Source of the DNA: Alphaproteobacteria bacterium
Lineage (GTDB): Bacteria > Pseudomonadota > Alphaproteobacteria > Sphingomonadales > Sphingomonadaceae
Direction: 5' to 3'
NCBI GenBank assembly: GCA_019232625.1
Contig: JAFANP010000042.1
Coordinates: forward strand, 1-64,000
DNA: 64,000 bases
Positions 24,900 through 34,293 of the stretch are shown here, in pieces. The position numbers and the translations under genes were made by a program. Within the stretch, counting starts at the first letter, position 1; each line of letters opens with the position of its first letter. The notes beneath the pieces were generated by a model, which saw only the letters and a program-made list of their open reading frames with translations, made no database searches and was not told where the DNA came from.

Positions 24900-25484
24900 T
24901 CAGCCGCGCCACTCGCTGACCACGTCCTCCATCGCCGGCCGTACCCGCTCCTCGAGCTCGGCGGCCGGGGTGCCGAGGAAGACGAAGCCGGCGATGCGCT
25001 CGCCCTCGCGGCCGCCCAGGCCGGCGAGGACCTCCGGCGAATAGGCCGCCCAGCCGGTCACCCAGCCGCCCACGAAGCCCATAGCATGGGCGGCGAGCAG
25101 CAAAGCGAGGCAGGCGGCGCCGCAGGAGAGCTCCTGCTCCCAGACCGGGATCTTGGTTCCGGCGACGGGCGAGGAGAGGACGACGACCAGCTCCGGCGCC
25201 TGCTCGGCGAAGCGGTGCGCGGCCTCGATCTCGAGCCGCCCCGGCGGCTCCGCCTTGCCGGCGCGATAGGCCCGCTCGAGCAAAGCCGCGAGCGCCGGCC
25301 GCTTGTCCCTCGCGACATGGATGAAGCGCCACGGCGCGAGCTTGCCGTGATCGGGGACCCGGGCGGCGATGGCGAGGATGTCGGCAAGCTGCGCCGAATC
25401 GGGCCCGGGGGCGACGAGGTCGCGCGGGCGGCCCGAGCGGCGGGTGCGCAGCAAGGCGAGGGTGGAGGAGCGGTCGTTGAGCAT
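24900..25484 (-). CDS. nitroreductase family protein
   Basis: The 194-residue protein belongs to the FMN-dependent nitroreductase family. It shows LALLRTRRSGRPRDLVAPGP, the FMN-binding region AARVPDHGKLAPWRFIHV, and GFVGGWVTGWAAYSPEV near the C-terminus. It should reduce nitro compounds, enones or flavin substrates with NAD(P)H. The start at 25484 is used because the upstream extension shows no family similarity. Confidence 0.9.
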   Translation of the reverse strand: MLNDRSSTLALLRTRRSGRPRDLVAPGPDSAQLADILAIAARVPDHGKLAPWRFIHVARDKRPALAALLERAYRAGKAEPPGRLEIEAAHRFAEQAPELVVVLSSPVAGTKIPVWEQELSCGAACLALLLAAHAMGFVGGWVTGWAAYSPEVLAGLGGREGERIAGFVFLGTPAAELEERVRPAMEDVVSEWRG

Positions 25485-25615
25485 GGCCGGGGGTGCCCCT
25501 ACCAGCCGGCCGGCGGCGCAACAATCCGGCTTCACAAGGGCGTTTTGGCCGCTAGGGTGCGCCGCTCGAAGAATGAGGCGGGACAAGTAAGCTCCCGCCC
25601 GGCAGGAGAGGCGAC

Positions 25616-27424
25616 ATGGTCAACGTAGCCCCCGACACGACGACCGAGGGCGAACGCCCGAACGTCAGCCGCGGCGACGGCGACACCTGGTTCGGACATC
25701 CGCGGCAGCTCGCCCGCCTCTTCACCACCGAGATGTGGGAGCGGTTCGGCTATTACGGCATGCGGGCGCTGCTGACGCTCTACCTTACCAAGCATTTCCT
25801 GTTCAGCGACCAGACCACGACCGGCCTCTACGGCGGCTTCACCGCCCTCGTCTACCTGACGCCGCTGGTCGGGGGCTTCCTCGCCGACCGCTATCTCGGC
25901 TCCAAGAAGTCGGTGAAGTTCGGCGCGGTGATGATGGCCTGCGGCTATTTCATCCTCTGCTTCGGCGGCGAGACGGCGAAGCCGGTCGCGACGATCGACG
26001 GCCAGCGCTACGAGGTGCAGGTCCAGAATTTCGTCGACCGGCCGACCAGCAGCGGCGAGGAGCAGCGCTTCGTCGTCGCCGGCGACCAGCGGCTGCTGAT
26101 CAAGGGCAATGAGGACGGCACCGTCTCGCTGCTCGACCAGGGCGGCAAGGAAGTGCGCAAGATCGCCAAGGGCGGGTTCGAGGCGAGCGGCGACCGCTCG
26201 ATGCTGTTCACCCTCTTGATGCTGATCGGCCTCTCGATGGTCACGGTCGGCAACGGCTTCTTCAAGCCCAACATCTCGACCATCGTCGGGACGCTCTACG
26301 ACCAGGGGGACCGGCGGCGGGACGCCGGCTTCACCATCTTCTACATGGGCATCAACCTCGGCTCGCTCTTCTCGCAGCTCCTCTGCCCCTTCCTCGCCGA
26401 TCATGTCGGCTGGTGGGCGGGCTTCGGCCTGGCGGCGCTCGGAATGCTGTTCTCGTGGAGCCTCATCCAGTTCGACGGCGGGCGCCTCGCCGGCTACGGG
26501 GAGCCGCCGGCGCAGACCGGGCCCGACCGGTCGCTGATCATCTACGCCTGCGCGGCGATCGCGATCCCGGTGGTGCTGTTCCTCTTCTGGAACCTGATGA
26601 ACCAGCCGAAGGCCGAGCCGGGCGCCGGCATCGTCGGCTACCTCATCCACCTGCCGATCATGGGCAAGGTGCTGTTCGGCACTTTCCTCGTCGCCATCCC
26701 CGTCATCCTCGTCTGGTCCTACCGCGTGGGCGACCCGCGGGAGTTCCAGATGATGCTCGCGGCGATGGTGCTCATCGTCTTCAACGTCGTCTTCTGGACT
26801 CTGTTCGAGCAGGCGGGCTCGTCGCTCACCCTGTTCGCCGACCGCAACACCGATCTGTCCATCTTCGGCCTGTTCAGCATCTCGGCCGGCCAGACGCAGT
26901 TCTTCAACGCCTTCTTCATCGTCGCGCTGGCGCCCCTGTTCAGCATCATGTGGAACGGCATGGCGCGGCGCGGGATCGAGCCGACCATCCCGGTCAAGTT
27001 CGGAATCGCCCTGATGGGCGTCGGCGCCGGCTTCTTGTTCCTCGTCTGGGGTTCGCAATTCGCCGGGCCGGACTTCAAGGTGGGCATCTGGTGGCTCGCC
27101 GGCCTCTATCTCATCCACTCCATGGCCGAGCTGTGCATCTCGCCCGTCGGCCTCTCGATGATCACCAAGCTCTCCATCGCCCGCATCGTCGGGCTGATGA
27201 TGGGCGTGTGGTTCCTCTCCATCTCCGTCGCGCAATATGTCGCCGGCGTCGTCGCCCAGGTGGCCAGCGTCGAGACGGTGGGCGGCCAGGTCACCAACCT
27301 GAAGGTCAGCCTCGACACCTATTCGGGCGTGTTCTGGAAGATCGGCCTGGTTTCCGCGGGGATCGGCTTCCTTCTCCTCCTCCTCTCCCCCCTGCTGAAG
27401 AAGTGGATGCATGGCGTCAAATAG
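25616..27424 (+). CDS. proton-dependent oligopeptide (POT) transporter
   Basis: POT/PTR2 transporters import di- and tripeptides with protons through 12-14 membrane helices. The protein starts with the signature TEMWERFGYYGMRALLTLYL. The segment FSSLFTIFYM-like GFTIFYMGINLGSLF, helices near 390-560 and a C-terminal hydrophobic run complete the fold. Between early helices there is a soluble beta-rich insertion (about residues 120-195; ASP, GLU and GLN rich) seen in other sphingomonad and xanthomonad family members. The downstream amidohydrolase starts 14 bp inside this gene. Confidence 0.93.
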   Translation: MVNVAPDTTTEGERPNVSRGDGDTWFGHPRQLARLFTTEMWERFGYYGMRALLTLYLTKHFLFSDQTTTGLYGGFTALVYLTPLVGGFLADRYLGSKKSVKFGAVMMACGYFILCFGGETAKPVATIDGQRYEVQVQNFVDRPTSSGEEQRFVVAGDQRLLIKGNEDGTVSLLDQGGKEVRKIAKGGFEASGDRSMLFTLLMLIGLSMVTVGNGFFKPNISTIVGTLYDQGDRRRDAGFTIFYMGINLGSLFSQLLCPFLADHVGWWAGFGLAALGMLFSWSLIQFDGGRLAGYGEPPAQTGPDRSLIIYACAAIAIPVVLFLFWNLMNQPKAEPGAGIVGYLIHLPIMGKVLFGTFLVAIPVILVWSYRVGDPREFQMMLAAMVLIVFNVVFWTLFEQAGSSLTLFADRNTDLSIFGLFSISAGQTQFFNAFFIVALAPLFSIMWNGMARRGIEPTIPVKFGIALMGVGAGFLFLVWGSQFAGPDFKVGIWWLAGLYLIHSMAELCISPVGLSMITKLSIARIVGLMMGVWFLSISVAQYVAGVVAQVASVETVGGQVTNLKVSLDTYSGVFWKIGLVSAGIGFLLLLLSPLLKKWMHGVK

Positions 27425-28835
27425 CCGGAAGAGCCTCGCCGCCCTCGCCCTCGCGGCCCTCGCGATTGCCGGGTGCACCCGCGACAAGCCGCAGACCGCC
27501 TCCGCCGAGGCGCCCCCGCGGACTCCGCCCAAGACCTATTCGCACGATCCCTATCCGTCGACCTACCGGGCCTATCCCGGAGTCCTGACGGCGATCACCG
27601 GCGGCACCGTCTATGACGGCGAGGGCGGCCGGATCGAGCGGGGAACGGTGATCCTCGCCGACGGCAAGGTGCAGGCGGTCGGCGGGCCCGACACGCCGAT
27701 CCCGGACGGCGCGACCCGGATCGACGCTTCCGGCAAGTGGGTGACGCCGGGCGTGATCGACATCCACAGCCACCTCGGCGACTATCCCTCGCCGGGCGTC
27801 GAGGCGCATTCGGACGGCAACGAGGCGACCGGCCCGGTCCATCCCGACGTCTGGGCCGAGCACAGCGTCTGGCCGCAGGACCCGGGCTTCACACGGGCGC
27901 TGGCCAATGGCGGCGTCACCACCCTCGAGATCCTGCCCGGCTCGGCCAACCTGTTCGGCGGCCGCTCGGTGGTGCTCAAGAACGTGCCGGCGCGGACCGT
28001 CCAGCAGATGAAGTTCCCGGGCGCGCCCTACGGCCTCAAGATGGCGTGCGGCGAGAATCCGAAGCGGGTCTACGGCAGCCGCAACCAGTCGCCCGCGACG
28101 CGGATGGGCAACATCGCCGTCGACCGCGCCACCTGGGCCCGGGCGGCCGAATATAAGCGCCGCTGGGACAAATATGAGCGGGACGGCGGCGACATGCCGT
28201 CGCGCGACATCGGCCTAGACACGCTGCGGGGCGTGCTTGCGGGCGAGATACTCGTCCAGAACCATTGCTACCGCGCCGACGAGATGGCCATCGTCATGGA
28301 TATGGCCAAGGAGTTCGGCTACCACGTCGCCGCCTTCCACCACGCCGTCGAGGCCTACAAGATCGCCGACCTTTTGAAGGCGAACGGGGTCTGCGCCGCG
28401 ATGTGGGCGGATTGGTGGGGCTTCAAGATGGAAGCCTATGACGGCGTCACCGAGAACATCCCGCTGGTCCACAATGCCGGGGCCTGCGCGATCGTCCATT
28501 CGGACGATCCCAACGGCATCCAGCGCCTCTACCAGGAAGCCGCCAAGGCCCTCGCCGCGGGGCGCAGGATCGGCATCAACATCCCGGACGAGGTCGCCTG
28601 GGAATGGCTGAGCTACAATCCCGCCAAGGCGCTCGGGATCGCCGAGCGGACCGGCAGCCTCAAGCCCGGCAAGATGGCCGACGTGGTGATGTGGAACGGC
28701 AATCCGTTCAGCGTCTACACCCGGCCCGAGCGGGTGTGGATCGACGGCGCCCTGCTCTACGACTCCAACGACCCGAGCCGCCGGCCGGTGACCGATTTCG
28801 AGCTGGGCCAGCCCGGCGAAGGGGACGTGAAGTGA
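27411..28835 (+). CDS. amidohydrolase lipoprotein (imidazolonepropionase-like)
   Basis: The 474-residue protein has a signal peptide with lipobox AIAGC, so it is a periplasmic lipoprotein. The amidohydrolase TIM barrel begins with GGTVYDGEGGRIERGTV and carries the metal-binding DIHSHLG. The later His in HHAVEAYKIADLL, the Asp in HSDDPNG and the closing LKPGKMADVVMWNGNPF are all present. It probably hydrolyses a small peptide-like or cyclic amide in the periplasm. Translation is coupled to the POT transporter upstream and to the second amidohydrolase downstream. Confidence 0.9.
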   Translation: MASNSRKSLAALALAALAIAGCTRDKPQTASAEAPPRTPPKTYSHDPYPSTYRAYPGVLTAITGGTVYDGEGGRIERGTVILADGKVQAVGGPDTPIPDGATRIDASGKWVTPGVIDIHSHLGDYPSPGVEAHSDGNEATGPVHPDVWAEHSVWPQDPGFTRALANGGVTTLEILPGSANLFGGRSVVLKNVPARTVQQMKFPGAPYGLKMACGENPKRVYGSRNQSPATRMGNIAVDRATWARAAEYKRRWDKYERDGGDMPSRDIGLDTLRGVLAGEILVQNHCYRADEMAIVMDMAKEFGYHVAAFHHAVEAYKIADLLKANGVCAAMWADWWGFKMEAYDGVTENIPLVHNAGACAIVHSDDPNGIQRLYQEAAKALAAGRRIGINIPDEVAWEWLSYNPAKALGIAERTGSLKPGKMADVVMWNGNPFSVYTRPERVWIDGALLYDSNDPSRRPVTDFELGQPGEGDVK

Positions 28836-30370
28836 AGCGCCTGACGAAAATCCTCCCCTGGAAGGGGAGGGGGACCGCGCGCAGCGCGGTGGAGGGGTGT
28901 CAGCGTCAGCGGATCGCCCCGAATTATGACACCCCTCCGTCAGCCCTTCGGGCTGCCACCTCCCCCCTTGGGGGAGGATTGTTGGGGATCGCCCTTGCCC
29001 TTGCCCTCTCCGCGGCCCCCGCCGCGGCGCAGACCGTCGCCATCACCGCCGGCACGGTGGCGCTGGGCGACGGGTCGGAGCCGATCCCGGGCGGCACGGT
29101 GGTGATCCGCGACGGGCGCATCGTCGCCGCCGGGCGCGGAGTCGCGGTTCCGGCGGGCGCGCAGGTGGTCGACGCCACCGGCAAGTGGGTGACGCCCGGC
29201 ATCGTCGCCGGCTTCTCCCGGATCGGCCTCGTCGAGGTCGACGCGGTCGACGCCACCAACGACGTCGAGGCGGGCAACTCGCCGTTCAGCGCGGCGATCG
29301 ACGTGGCGCCGGCGGTCAATCCGCGGGCGAGCGCGATCGCCATCAACCGCGCCGGCGGGGTGACTCGGGCGATCGTCGCCCCGGCGACGGCACGCAGCAT
29401 CTTCGCCGGCCAAGGCGCGGTGATCGATCTCGGCGCCGACATGAACGCCGTGATGCGGGCCCGCGCCTTCCAGTTCGTCGAGTTCGGCGAGCAGGGCACG
29501 CGCGAGGCGGGCGGCAGCCGGGCGGCGATGCACGTCCTGTTCCGCAACGCGCTTCGCGAGGCCCGCGACCTCAGCCGCTATTCCGGCATTCCGTCGGGAG
29601 GGGGCGGCGCGCGCCAGGCGCGGGCGAACGACCAGCGCGACCTCCCGCTGGAGGAGGTGCCGGGCGCCAACAGCCTGCTCGGCCCGAACGTCAACCGGCC
29701 CGACGACGTGCTGCTCACCCGCTTCGACGCCGCCGCCCTGGTGCCGGTGCTGCAGGGCCGCCAATTGCTCCTCGTCCATGTCGAGCGGGCGGCCGACATC
29801 CTCCAGGCGCTGTCGCTGAAGAAGGAGTTCCCGGCGCTGCGCCTCGTCCTCGTCGGCGTGGCGGAAGGCTGGACGGTGGCGAAGGAGATCGCCGCCTCCG
29901 GCGTGCCGGTCATCGCCTCGGCGCTCACCGACCTGCCCAACACCTTCGAGCAGCTCGCCTCGACCCAGTCGAACATCGGCCGGATGCGCGCCGCGGGAGT
30001 CAAGGTCGCCATCGGCATGATCGACGACGAGGAGGCGCGCCAGGTGCGGCTGTCGCGGCAATATGCCGGCAATCTCGTCGCGGTCGCGCGCCTCCCGGGC
30101 GCGACCGGCCTCACCTGGGGCCAAGCGCTGGAGGCGATCACCTCGGCGCCGGCCGAGGCGATCGGCATGGGCGAGCAGTTCGGCTCGCTGAAGCCGGGCC
30201 GCCGCGCCGACGTGGTCGTCTGGGACGGCGATCCGCTCGAAAATGCGACGGCGGCCGAGATCGTCCTCATCGACGGGGTCCAGCAGCCGCTCTCGAACCG
30301 CCAGACCAAGCTTCGCGACCGCTACCGAACCCCCGGCGAAGGGCAGCTACCCAAGGCCTATCAGAGGTGA
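28832..30370 (+). CDS. amidohydrolase-like protein with repeat-encoded insert in signal peptide
   Basis: A GTG at 28832 overlaps the upstream stop (GTGA). The first six residues look like a signal-peptide n-region (VKRLTK). The next 45 codons (28850-28985) are a dispersed palindromic repeat read in frame, followed by the hydrophobic core IALALALSAAPAAA. The mature part has GGTVVIRDGRIVAAG at the start and LKPGRRADVVVWDGDPLE at the end, the amidohydrolase frame. However, the site where HxH should be reads TPGIVAGFSRIGL, so metal ligands are missing. TTG at 28979 or 28982 could restart after the repeat. About 512 residues. Confidence 0.82.
   Translation: MKRLTKILPWKGRGTARSAVEGCQRQRIAPNYDTPPSALRAATSPLGGGLLGIALALALSAAPAAAQTVAITAGTVALGDGSEPIPGGTVVIRDGRIVAAGRGVAVPAGAQVVDATGKWVTPGIVAGFSRIGLVEVDAVDATNDVEAGNSPFSAAIDVAPAVNPRASAIAINRAGGVTRAIVAPATARSIFAGQGAVIDLGADMNAVMRARAFQFVEFGEQGTREAGGSRAAMHVLFRNALREARDLSRYSGIPSGGGGARQARANDQRDLPLEEVPGANSLLGPNVNRPDDVLLTRFDAAALVPVLQGRQLLLVHVERAADILQALSLKKEFPALRLVLVGVAEGWTVAKEIAASGVPVIASALTDLPNTFEQLASTQSNIGRMRAAGVKVAIGMIDDEEARQVRLSRQYAGNLVAVARLPGATGLTWGQALEAITSAPAEAIGMGEQFGSLKPGRRADVVVWDGDPLENATAAEIVLIDGVQQPLSNRQTKLRDRYRTPGEGQLPKAYQR
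28848..28985. repeat. palindromic repeat element inside amidohydrolase gene (element A)
   Basis: The tract is a long imperfect inverted repeat: it opens with tcctcccctggaaggggagg and closes with a complementary gggggagga. Internal arms include ggaggggtgtca and tgacacccctcc. A related element fills 32951-33081. It adds 45 in-frame codons to a signal-peptide region without a stop. Confidence 0.85.
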
Positions 30371-31065
30371 TCGCCCTCGCCAGTCTCGTGCTGGCGACCG
30401 TCGCCTTCGTCGGCTCCCACCTCGCCCTGTCGCACCCGCTGCGCCTGAGGATGATCGGCGCGCTCGGGGAGGCGGGTTTCGTGGGCGCCTACTCGATCGT
30501 CTCGGCGCTGACCCTGCTGTGGGTGATCGTCGCCTGGCACTGGGCGGACGGGCTTCCGGTCTGGATCGCGCCCGACTGGTGGTGGCCGGTCGCCTCGGCG
30601 CTGATGCTGGTGACGTGCATCCTGCTGGTCGGCTCGCTGGTCCGCAATCCGGCCTTCCCGCATCCGGGAGCCGTGAAGCGCAAGGTGCGGGCGGCGACGG
30701 GCGTGTTCGCGATCACCCGGCACCCGATGAACGTCGCCTTCGCCCTGTGGGCGCTGGTGCATCTCTCCTTGTGGTGGTCGCCGCGCAACCTGGTCGTCGC
30801 CCTCGGCATCCTCGTCCTCGCCCTCGCCGGCTCCCTGGGCCAGGACCGCAAGAAGCGGGCGGCGCTGGGCGAGAGCTGGCGGCAGTGGGAGGCGCGGACC
30901 TCGTTCGTGCCGTTCGGCGCGCTGGCGCGCGGGCGAGCGCGCTGGGCGGACGTCCGGCAAGGCTGGATCGCCGGCCTCGGCGGCCTGGCCTTGTGGCTCG
31001 CCATCACCAGCTTCCACGCCGCGACGGTCTCGCCGCTCGTCTGGCTGTGGCAAAGCGGGGGCTGA
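30367..31065 (+). CDS. NnrU family membrane protein
   Basis: The 232-residue integral membrane protein has about six or seven helices and the NnrU/isoprenylcysteine-methyltransferase-like segment FAITRHPMNVAFALWAL. NnrU was first linked to denitrification, but members have wide roles. GTG at 30367 overlaps the previous stop (GTGA), making three coupled genes from the POT transporter onward. The helices include LVLATVAFVGSHLALSHPL and WWWPVASALMLVTCILLVG. The link to peptide use is only by position. Confidence 0.9.
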   Translation: MIALASLVLATVAFVGSHLALSHPLRLRMIGALGEAGFVGAYSIVSALTLLWVIVAWHWADGLPVWIAPDWWWPVASALMLVTCILLVGSLVRNPAFPHPGAVKRKVRAATGVFAITRHPMNVAFALWALVHLSLWWSPRNLVVALGILVLALAGSLGQDRKKRAALGESWRQWEARTSFVPFGALARGRARWADVRQGWIAGLGGLALWLAITSFHAATVSPLVWLWQSGG

Positions 31066-31071
31066 GCGTTG

Positions 31072-31210
31072 CTCCATCTCCCCAGGGGGAGAGGGTTGGG
31101 GTGAGGGGGCTCGGAGTCCTCGCTTTGTTTTCGAAGGCCGGGCCTCCTCTCCCTGCCCTCTCCCCGGGGGAGAGGGGGGTGGGCGTCGATGCCTCCCGGG
31201 GGGAGGGGAG
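31072..31210. repeat. GC-rich palindromic repeat (element B)
   Basis: The gap between nnrU and the M28 peptidase gene holds an imperfect inverted repeat: ctccatctccccagggggag near 31072 and ccctctccccgggggagagg near 31155. It resembles the other dispersed elements in layout but has different internal sequence. It may act as a terminator for the POT operon. Confidence 0.75.
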
Positions 31211-31256
31211 GGGTTTGCTGCTGCAACCGACGGCATTGCGGGCGGTTCTCACCGCC

Positions 31257-32942
31257 ATGAAAGCCTCTTCCCTCCTTCTCGCGCTGGCGCTCGCCGGCTG
31301 CGCCACAGCGCCCGGCCCGCGCGCCGTCGCCGCCGACGATCCCCGCTCCTTCGCGCCGGTCGACCCCAACCGCCTGTCGCTGATCACCCGCAGCCTCGCC
31401 TCCGACGATTTCGAGGGGAGGGGCCCCGGGACGCCCGGGGAGGCGAAGACGATCGCCTACCTGACCGAGCAATTCCGCCAGCTGGGGCTCGAGCCGGGCG
31501 GGCCCAACGGGAGCTGGACCCAGACCGTGCCGCTGATCCGGACCCAGCTCGACAAGGCCGGGACGGCGTCCCTGTCGATGGCGGGGCAGAGGATCCCGCT
31601 CCGCTTCCCTGAGGACGTCTATCTGAGCTCGGTCCGCGAGACGGACCGCGCCCGCATCGCCGACGCGCCTGTGGTGTTCGTCGGCTACGGGGTGAACGCG
31701 CCCGAGCGGGGATGGGACGATTTCAAGGGCGTCGACCTCAAGGGCAAGGTGGCGCTGTTCCTCGTCAACGACCCGGACTTCGAAGCCGCCGCGGGCGAGC
31801 CGGCGGCCGGCAAGTTCTCCGGCCGGGCCATGACCTATTACGGCCGGTGGACCTACAAGTTCGAGGAAGCGGCGCGGCGCGGCGCGGTCGGCGCGCTGAT
31901 CGTCCACGAAAGCGCGGGCGCCGGCTATGGCTGGAACACCGTCCAGGCGCCCGGCGGCGAGAATTACAACATCGTGCTTTCGCCCGGGGCGCAGCAGCCC
32001 GTCCTGCTCCAGGGCTGGATCCAGCGGCCGGTGGCGGAGGATCTGTTCCGCCGTGCCGGCCTCGACTTCGAGGCGGCGAAGCGCGAGACGCGCACCCCCG
32101 CCTTCCGGCCGGTCGAGCTCGGCGCCCGCTTCTCGGCGGATTTCGGGGTCGAGACGGTGCGGGTGGAAAGCCGCAACGTCATCGCCAGGCTTCCGGGCGG
32201 GAAGCGGGCCGACGAGACCATCATGTTCTCGGGCCATTGGGACGCCTACGGGCTCGGCGCGCCGGACGCGCGCGGAAGGCGGATCCGCCCGGGCGCCGCC
32301 GACGACGGCCTGGGCCTCGCCGGGGTGATCGAGATCGCCCGCGCCTTCAAGGCCGGGCCGCGGCCCGACCGCACCTTGCTGTTCGCCGCCTGGACGGCCG
32401 AGGAGAGGGGCCTGCTCGGCTCCGAATATTTCGCCGCCAATCCGCTCTACCTGGCCGAGAAGATGGTCGCGAACATCACCCTCGACACGCTCCAGCCCGT
32501 CGGCCCGGCCCGCGACTCCATCCTGATCGGGCGGGGCCAGAGCGAGCTCGAGGACATGATGACGAGGCTCGCGGCGGCGCAGGGACGCTCGGTCACCCCC
32601 GATTCGCATCCCGAGCGCGGCCTCTTCTACCGCGCCGACCATTTCCCGATGGCGAAGCGCGGCGTGCCGGTGCTGCTGCTGATGGCGCTCGGCGCCGGCC
32701 CCGACCTGGTCGAGGGCGGCCGCGCGGCGGGCGACCGCTGGGTGAGCGAGTTCACCGCGAACTGCTATCACCAGACCTGCGACGAATGGCGCGCCGACTG
32801 GGACCTGCGCGGCGCCGCGCAGGACGTCGCTCTGGCCTATGCGATCGGTCGCGAGCTTGCCTTCAGCGGCCGCTGGCCGGCCTGGAAGCCTAGCTCCGAG
32901 TTCCGCCCGGTGCGGGAGAAGTCCGCGGCCGCGCGCCGGTAG
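31257..32942 (+). CDS. M28 family peptidase, lipoprotein, with PA domain
   Basis: The 561-residue protein has a lipobox (ALAGC) and then a protease-associated (PA) insert near 130-250 with APVVFVGYGVNAPERGWDD. The M28 zinc aminopeptidase core has SGHWDAYGLG (His/Asp), ADDGLGLAGV (bridging Asp), TAEERGLLGSEYF (catalytic Glu and metal Glu) and the later His in YHQTCDEW. It should cleave N-terminal residues from peptides in the periplasm, which fits the POT transporter upstream. Confidence 0.93.
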   Translation: MKASSLLLALALAGCATAPGPRAVAADDPRSFAPVDPNRLSLITRSLASDDFEGRGPGTPGEAKTIAYLTEQFRQLGLEPGGPNGSWTQTVPLIRTQLDKAGTASLSMAGQRIPLRFPEDVYLSSVRETDRARIADAPVVFVGYGVNAPERGWDDFKGVDLKGKVALFLVNDPDFEAAAGEPAAGKFSGRAMTYYGRWTYKFEEAARRGAVGALIVHESAGAGYGWNTVQAPGGENYNIVLSPGAQQPVLLQGWIQRPVAEDLFRRAGLDFEAAKRETRTPAFRPVELGARFSADFGVETVRVESRNVIARLPGGKRADETIMFSGHWDAYGLGAPDARGRRIRPGAADDGLGLAGVIEIARAFKAGPRPDRTLLFAAWTAEERGLLGSEYFAANPLYLAEKMVANITLDTLQPVGPARDSILIGRGQSELEDMMTRLAAAQGRSVTPDSHPERGLFYRADHFPMAKRGVPVLLLMALGAGPDLVEGGRAAGDRWVSEFTANCYHQTCDEWRADWDLRGAAQDVALAYAIGRELAFSGRWPAWKPSSEFRPVREKSAAARR

Positions 32943-32950
32943 GCGCCCCC

Positions 32951-33081
32951 TCATCCTCCCCTGCCCTTGCAGGGGAGGGGGGCCAGGCGAAGCCTGGTGG
33001 GGGGCCCCTTTCCGCCTCACGAAGAAGCCCCTCCACCACGCTTCGCGCGGTCCCCCTCCCCTCGAAATCGAGGGGAGGATT
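32951..33081. repeat. palindromic repeat element (element C)
   Basis: A long inverted repeat fills the space between convergent genes. Its ends, tcatcctcccctg and the complementary aggggaggatta, match the ends of element A at 28848. The stop codon of the cell-wall hydrolase gene (33080-33082) overlaps its right end, so the element supplies part of the coding end. Confidence 0.82.
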
Positions 33082-34084
33082 AGTTCGCCGGTTGTTGAAG
33101 CCAGCGGCCGGAGGTTTCGAATTCCGGTTTCACGGTCGAGACGGGAAGGCGATCGTTCACGACGGGCGGAGCGGGAGCCGTTGCGGCTTCGGCGAACGGC
33201 GCAGGGCCGTAGCCCGGCAGCTTCATGGCCGATGCCGCAAGCCCAGTCGCCGCCGCGCTCCGCCCCAGCGAGATGGGCAGGCGCCTGGCCATGATCGAGG
33301 CGGGCGAAGGCTCGCGGCCGGCATAAGGCTGGGCGAAGGCGGCCGGCGCGCCCCACGCGCCCGGAGTGCGGTAGAAGATGTGGTTGCCGATCACCGTCGC
33401 CTTGGCGAGCCGGAACGCCCACACCGGCACGACCTGCTGGGTATGATAGTGGGTCGAAAGCCCGACCGGCGCGTAGACGCTCCCGGCGAGCGCCTCGGCG
33501 GCGATGCGGCGCGCGGCGAGCCACCCCGACCCCGCGGGAGGCAGCGCCAGCGAGCCGTCGCAGGTGAAGGTAAACTGGCAGCCTCCGCCGGCGCGCAGCG
33601 GGCCCTGGTAGACGACGCCGCAGACGCTGGAGGGGTAGGCGGGATGACGAACCCGGTTCAGCACCACCTGCGCGACCGCCCGCTGCCCGTCCTCGCTCTC
33701 CGACCGCGCCTCGTAATAGACCGCCTCGGAAAGGCATTGGAGGGCCCGCAGCCGGTCGATCGGGCCCGCGCCGCGAAATTGCACGGAGGCGGCCCGGGGG
33801 TTGAAGCCGGCATCGAGCGGGATCGCCGCGTTGATCGCGGCGGCTTGCGTCGGCGAGACGGGCTGGAGCAGCATCGGCTGGGGCTCGGCCGGGGCGGCGG
33901 CCGGAGCCCGAGACGGCGCCGCCTCCGTCGCCGCAATCGCCGCGCCGTCGATGCGGCTGGGGGCGTAGGTGGCCGCCGCGGGGACGCAGGACGCGCTGGC
34001 GAGGAGCAGGGCGAGCGACGCGACTTCCCGTCCCCTGTCGTGGAGGAGCTCCTGCAAAGCCTTGATAATCAACCAGTCCTGCAC
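33080..34084 (-). CDS. SleB/CwlJ-type cell wall hydrolase lipoprotein
   Basis: The 334-residue protein has an N-terminal segment ending in LLLASASC, a likely lipobox. The hydrolase_2 (SleB-like) domain, about 115-235, carries LRALQCLSEAVYYEARSESEDGQRAVAQV, of which AVYYEARSE and VAQVVLNRVRHP are the signature, and later CQFTFTCDG and STHYHTQQVVPVW. The Glu in YYEARSE is the probable catalytic residue of a lytic or amidase-like peptidoglycan enzyme. The start is GTG 34084. The tail is Pro/Ala-rich. It is divergent from an L,D-transpeptidase gene. Confidence 0.88.
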   Translation of the reverse strand: MQDWLIIKALQELLHDRGREVASLALLLASASCVPAAATYAPSRIDGAAIAATEAAPSRAPAAAPAEPQPMLLQPVSPTQAAAINAAIPLDAGFNPRAASVQFRGAGPIDRLRALQCLSEAVYYEARSESEDGQRAVAQVVLNRVRHPAYPSSVCGVVYQGPLRAGGGCQFTFTCDGSLALPPAGSGWLAARRIAAEALAGSVYAPVGLSTHYHTQQVVPVWAFRLAKATVIGNHIFYRTPGAWGAPAAFAQPYAGREPSPASIMARRLPISLGRSAAATGLAASAMKLPGYGPAPFAEAATAPAPPVVNDRLPVSTVKPEFETSGRWLQQPAN

Positions 34085-34293
34085 GTCGAACGGGGCTCCC
34101 GAGCGGCACTTGGAGAGGGCGCCTAGCCTCAGATAGTTGAGAATGCCTGCGCACGGCTGCCCCCCATTTCCGACTGTCCCGGAACGGCACGGCGCCGCGG
34201 CGCGGCTTAATTCGCCGGCGCCCCGCGCTTTTCCCGGATCGTAGCCGGGGCGGAGGCGTTGGAGCCGCTGATCCAGGATAGGAAGTAGCGTAG

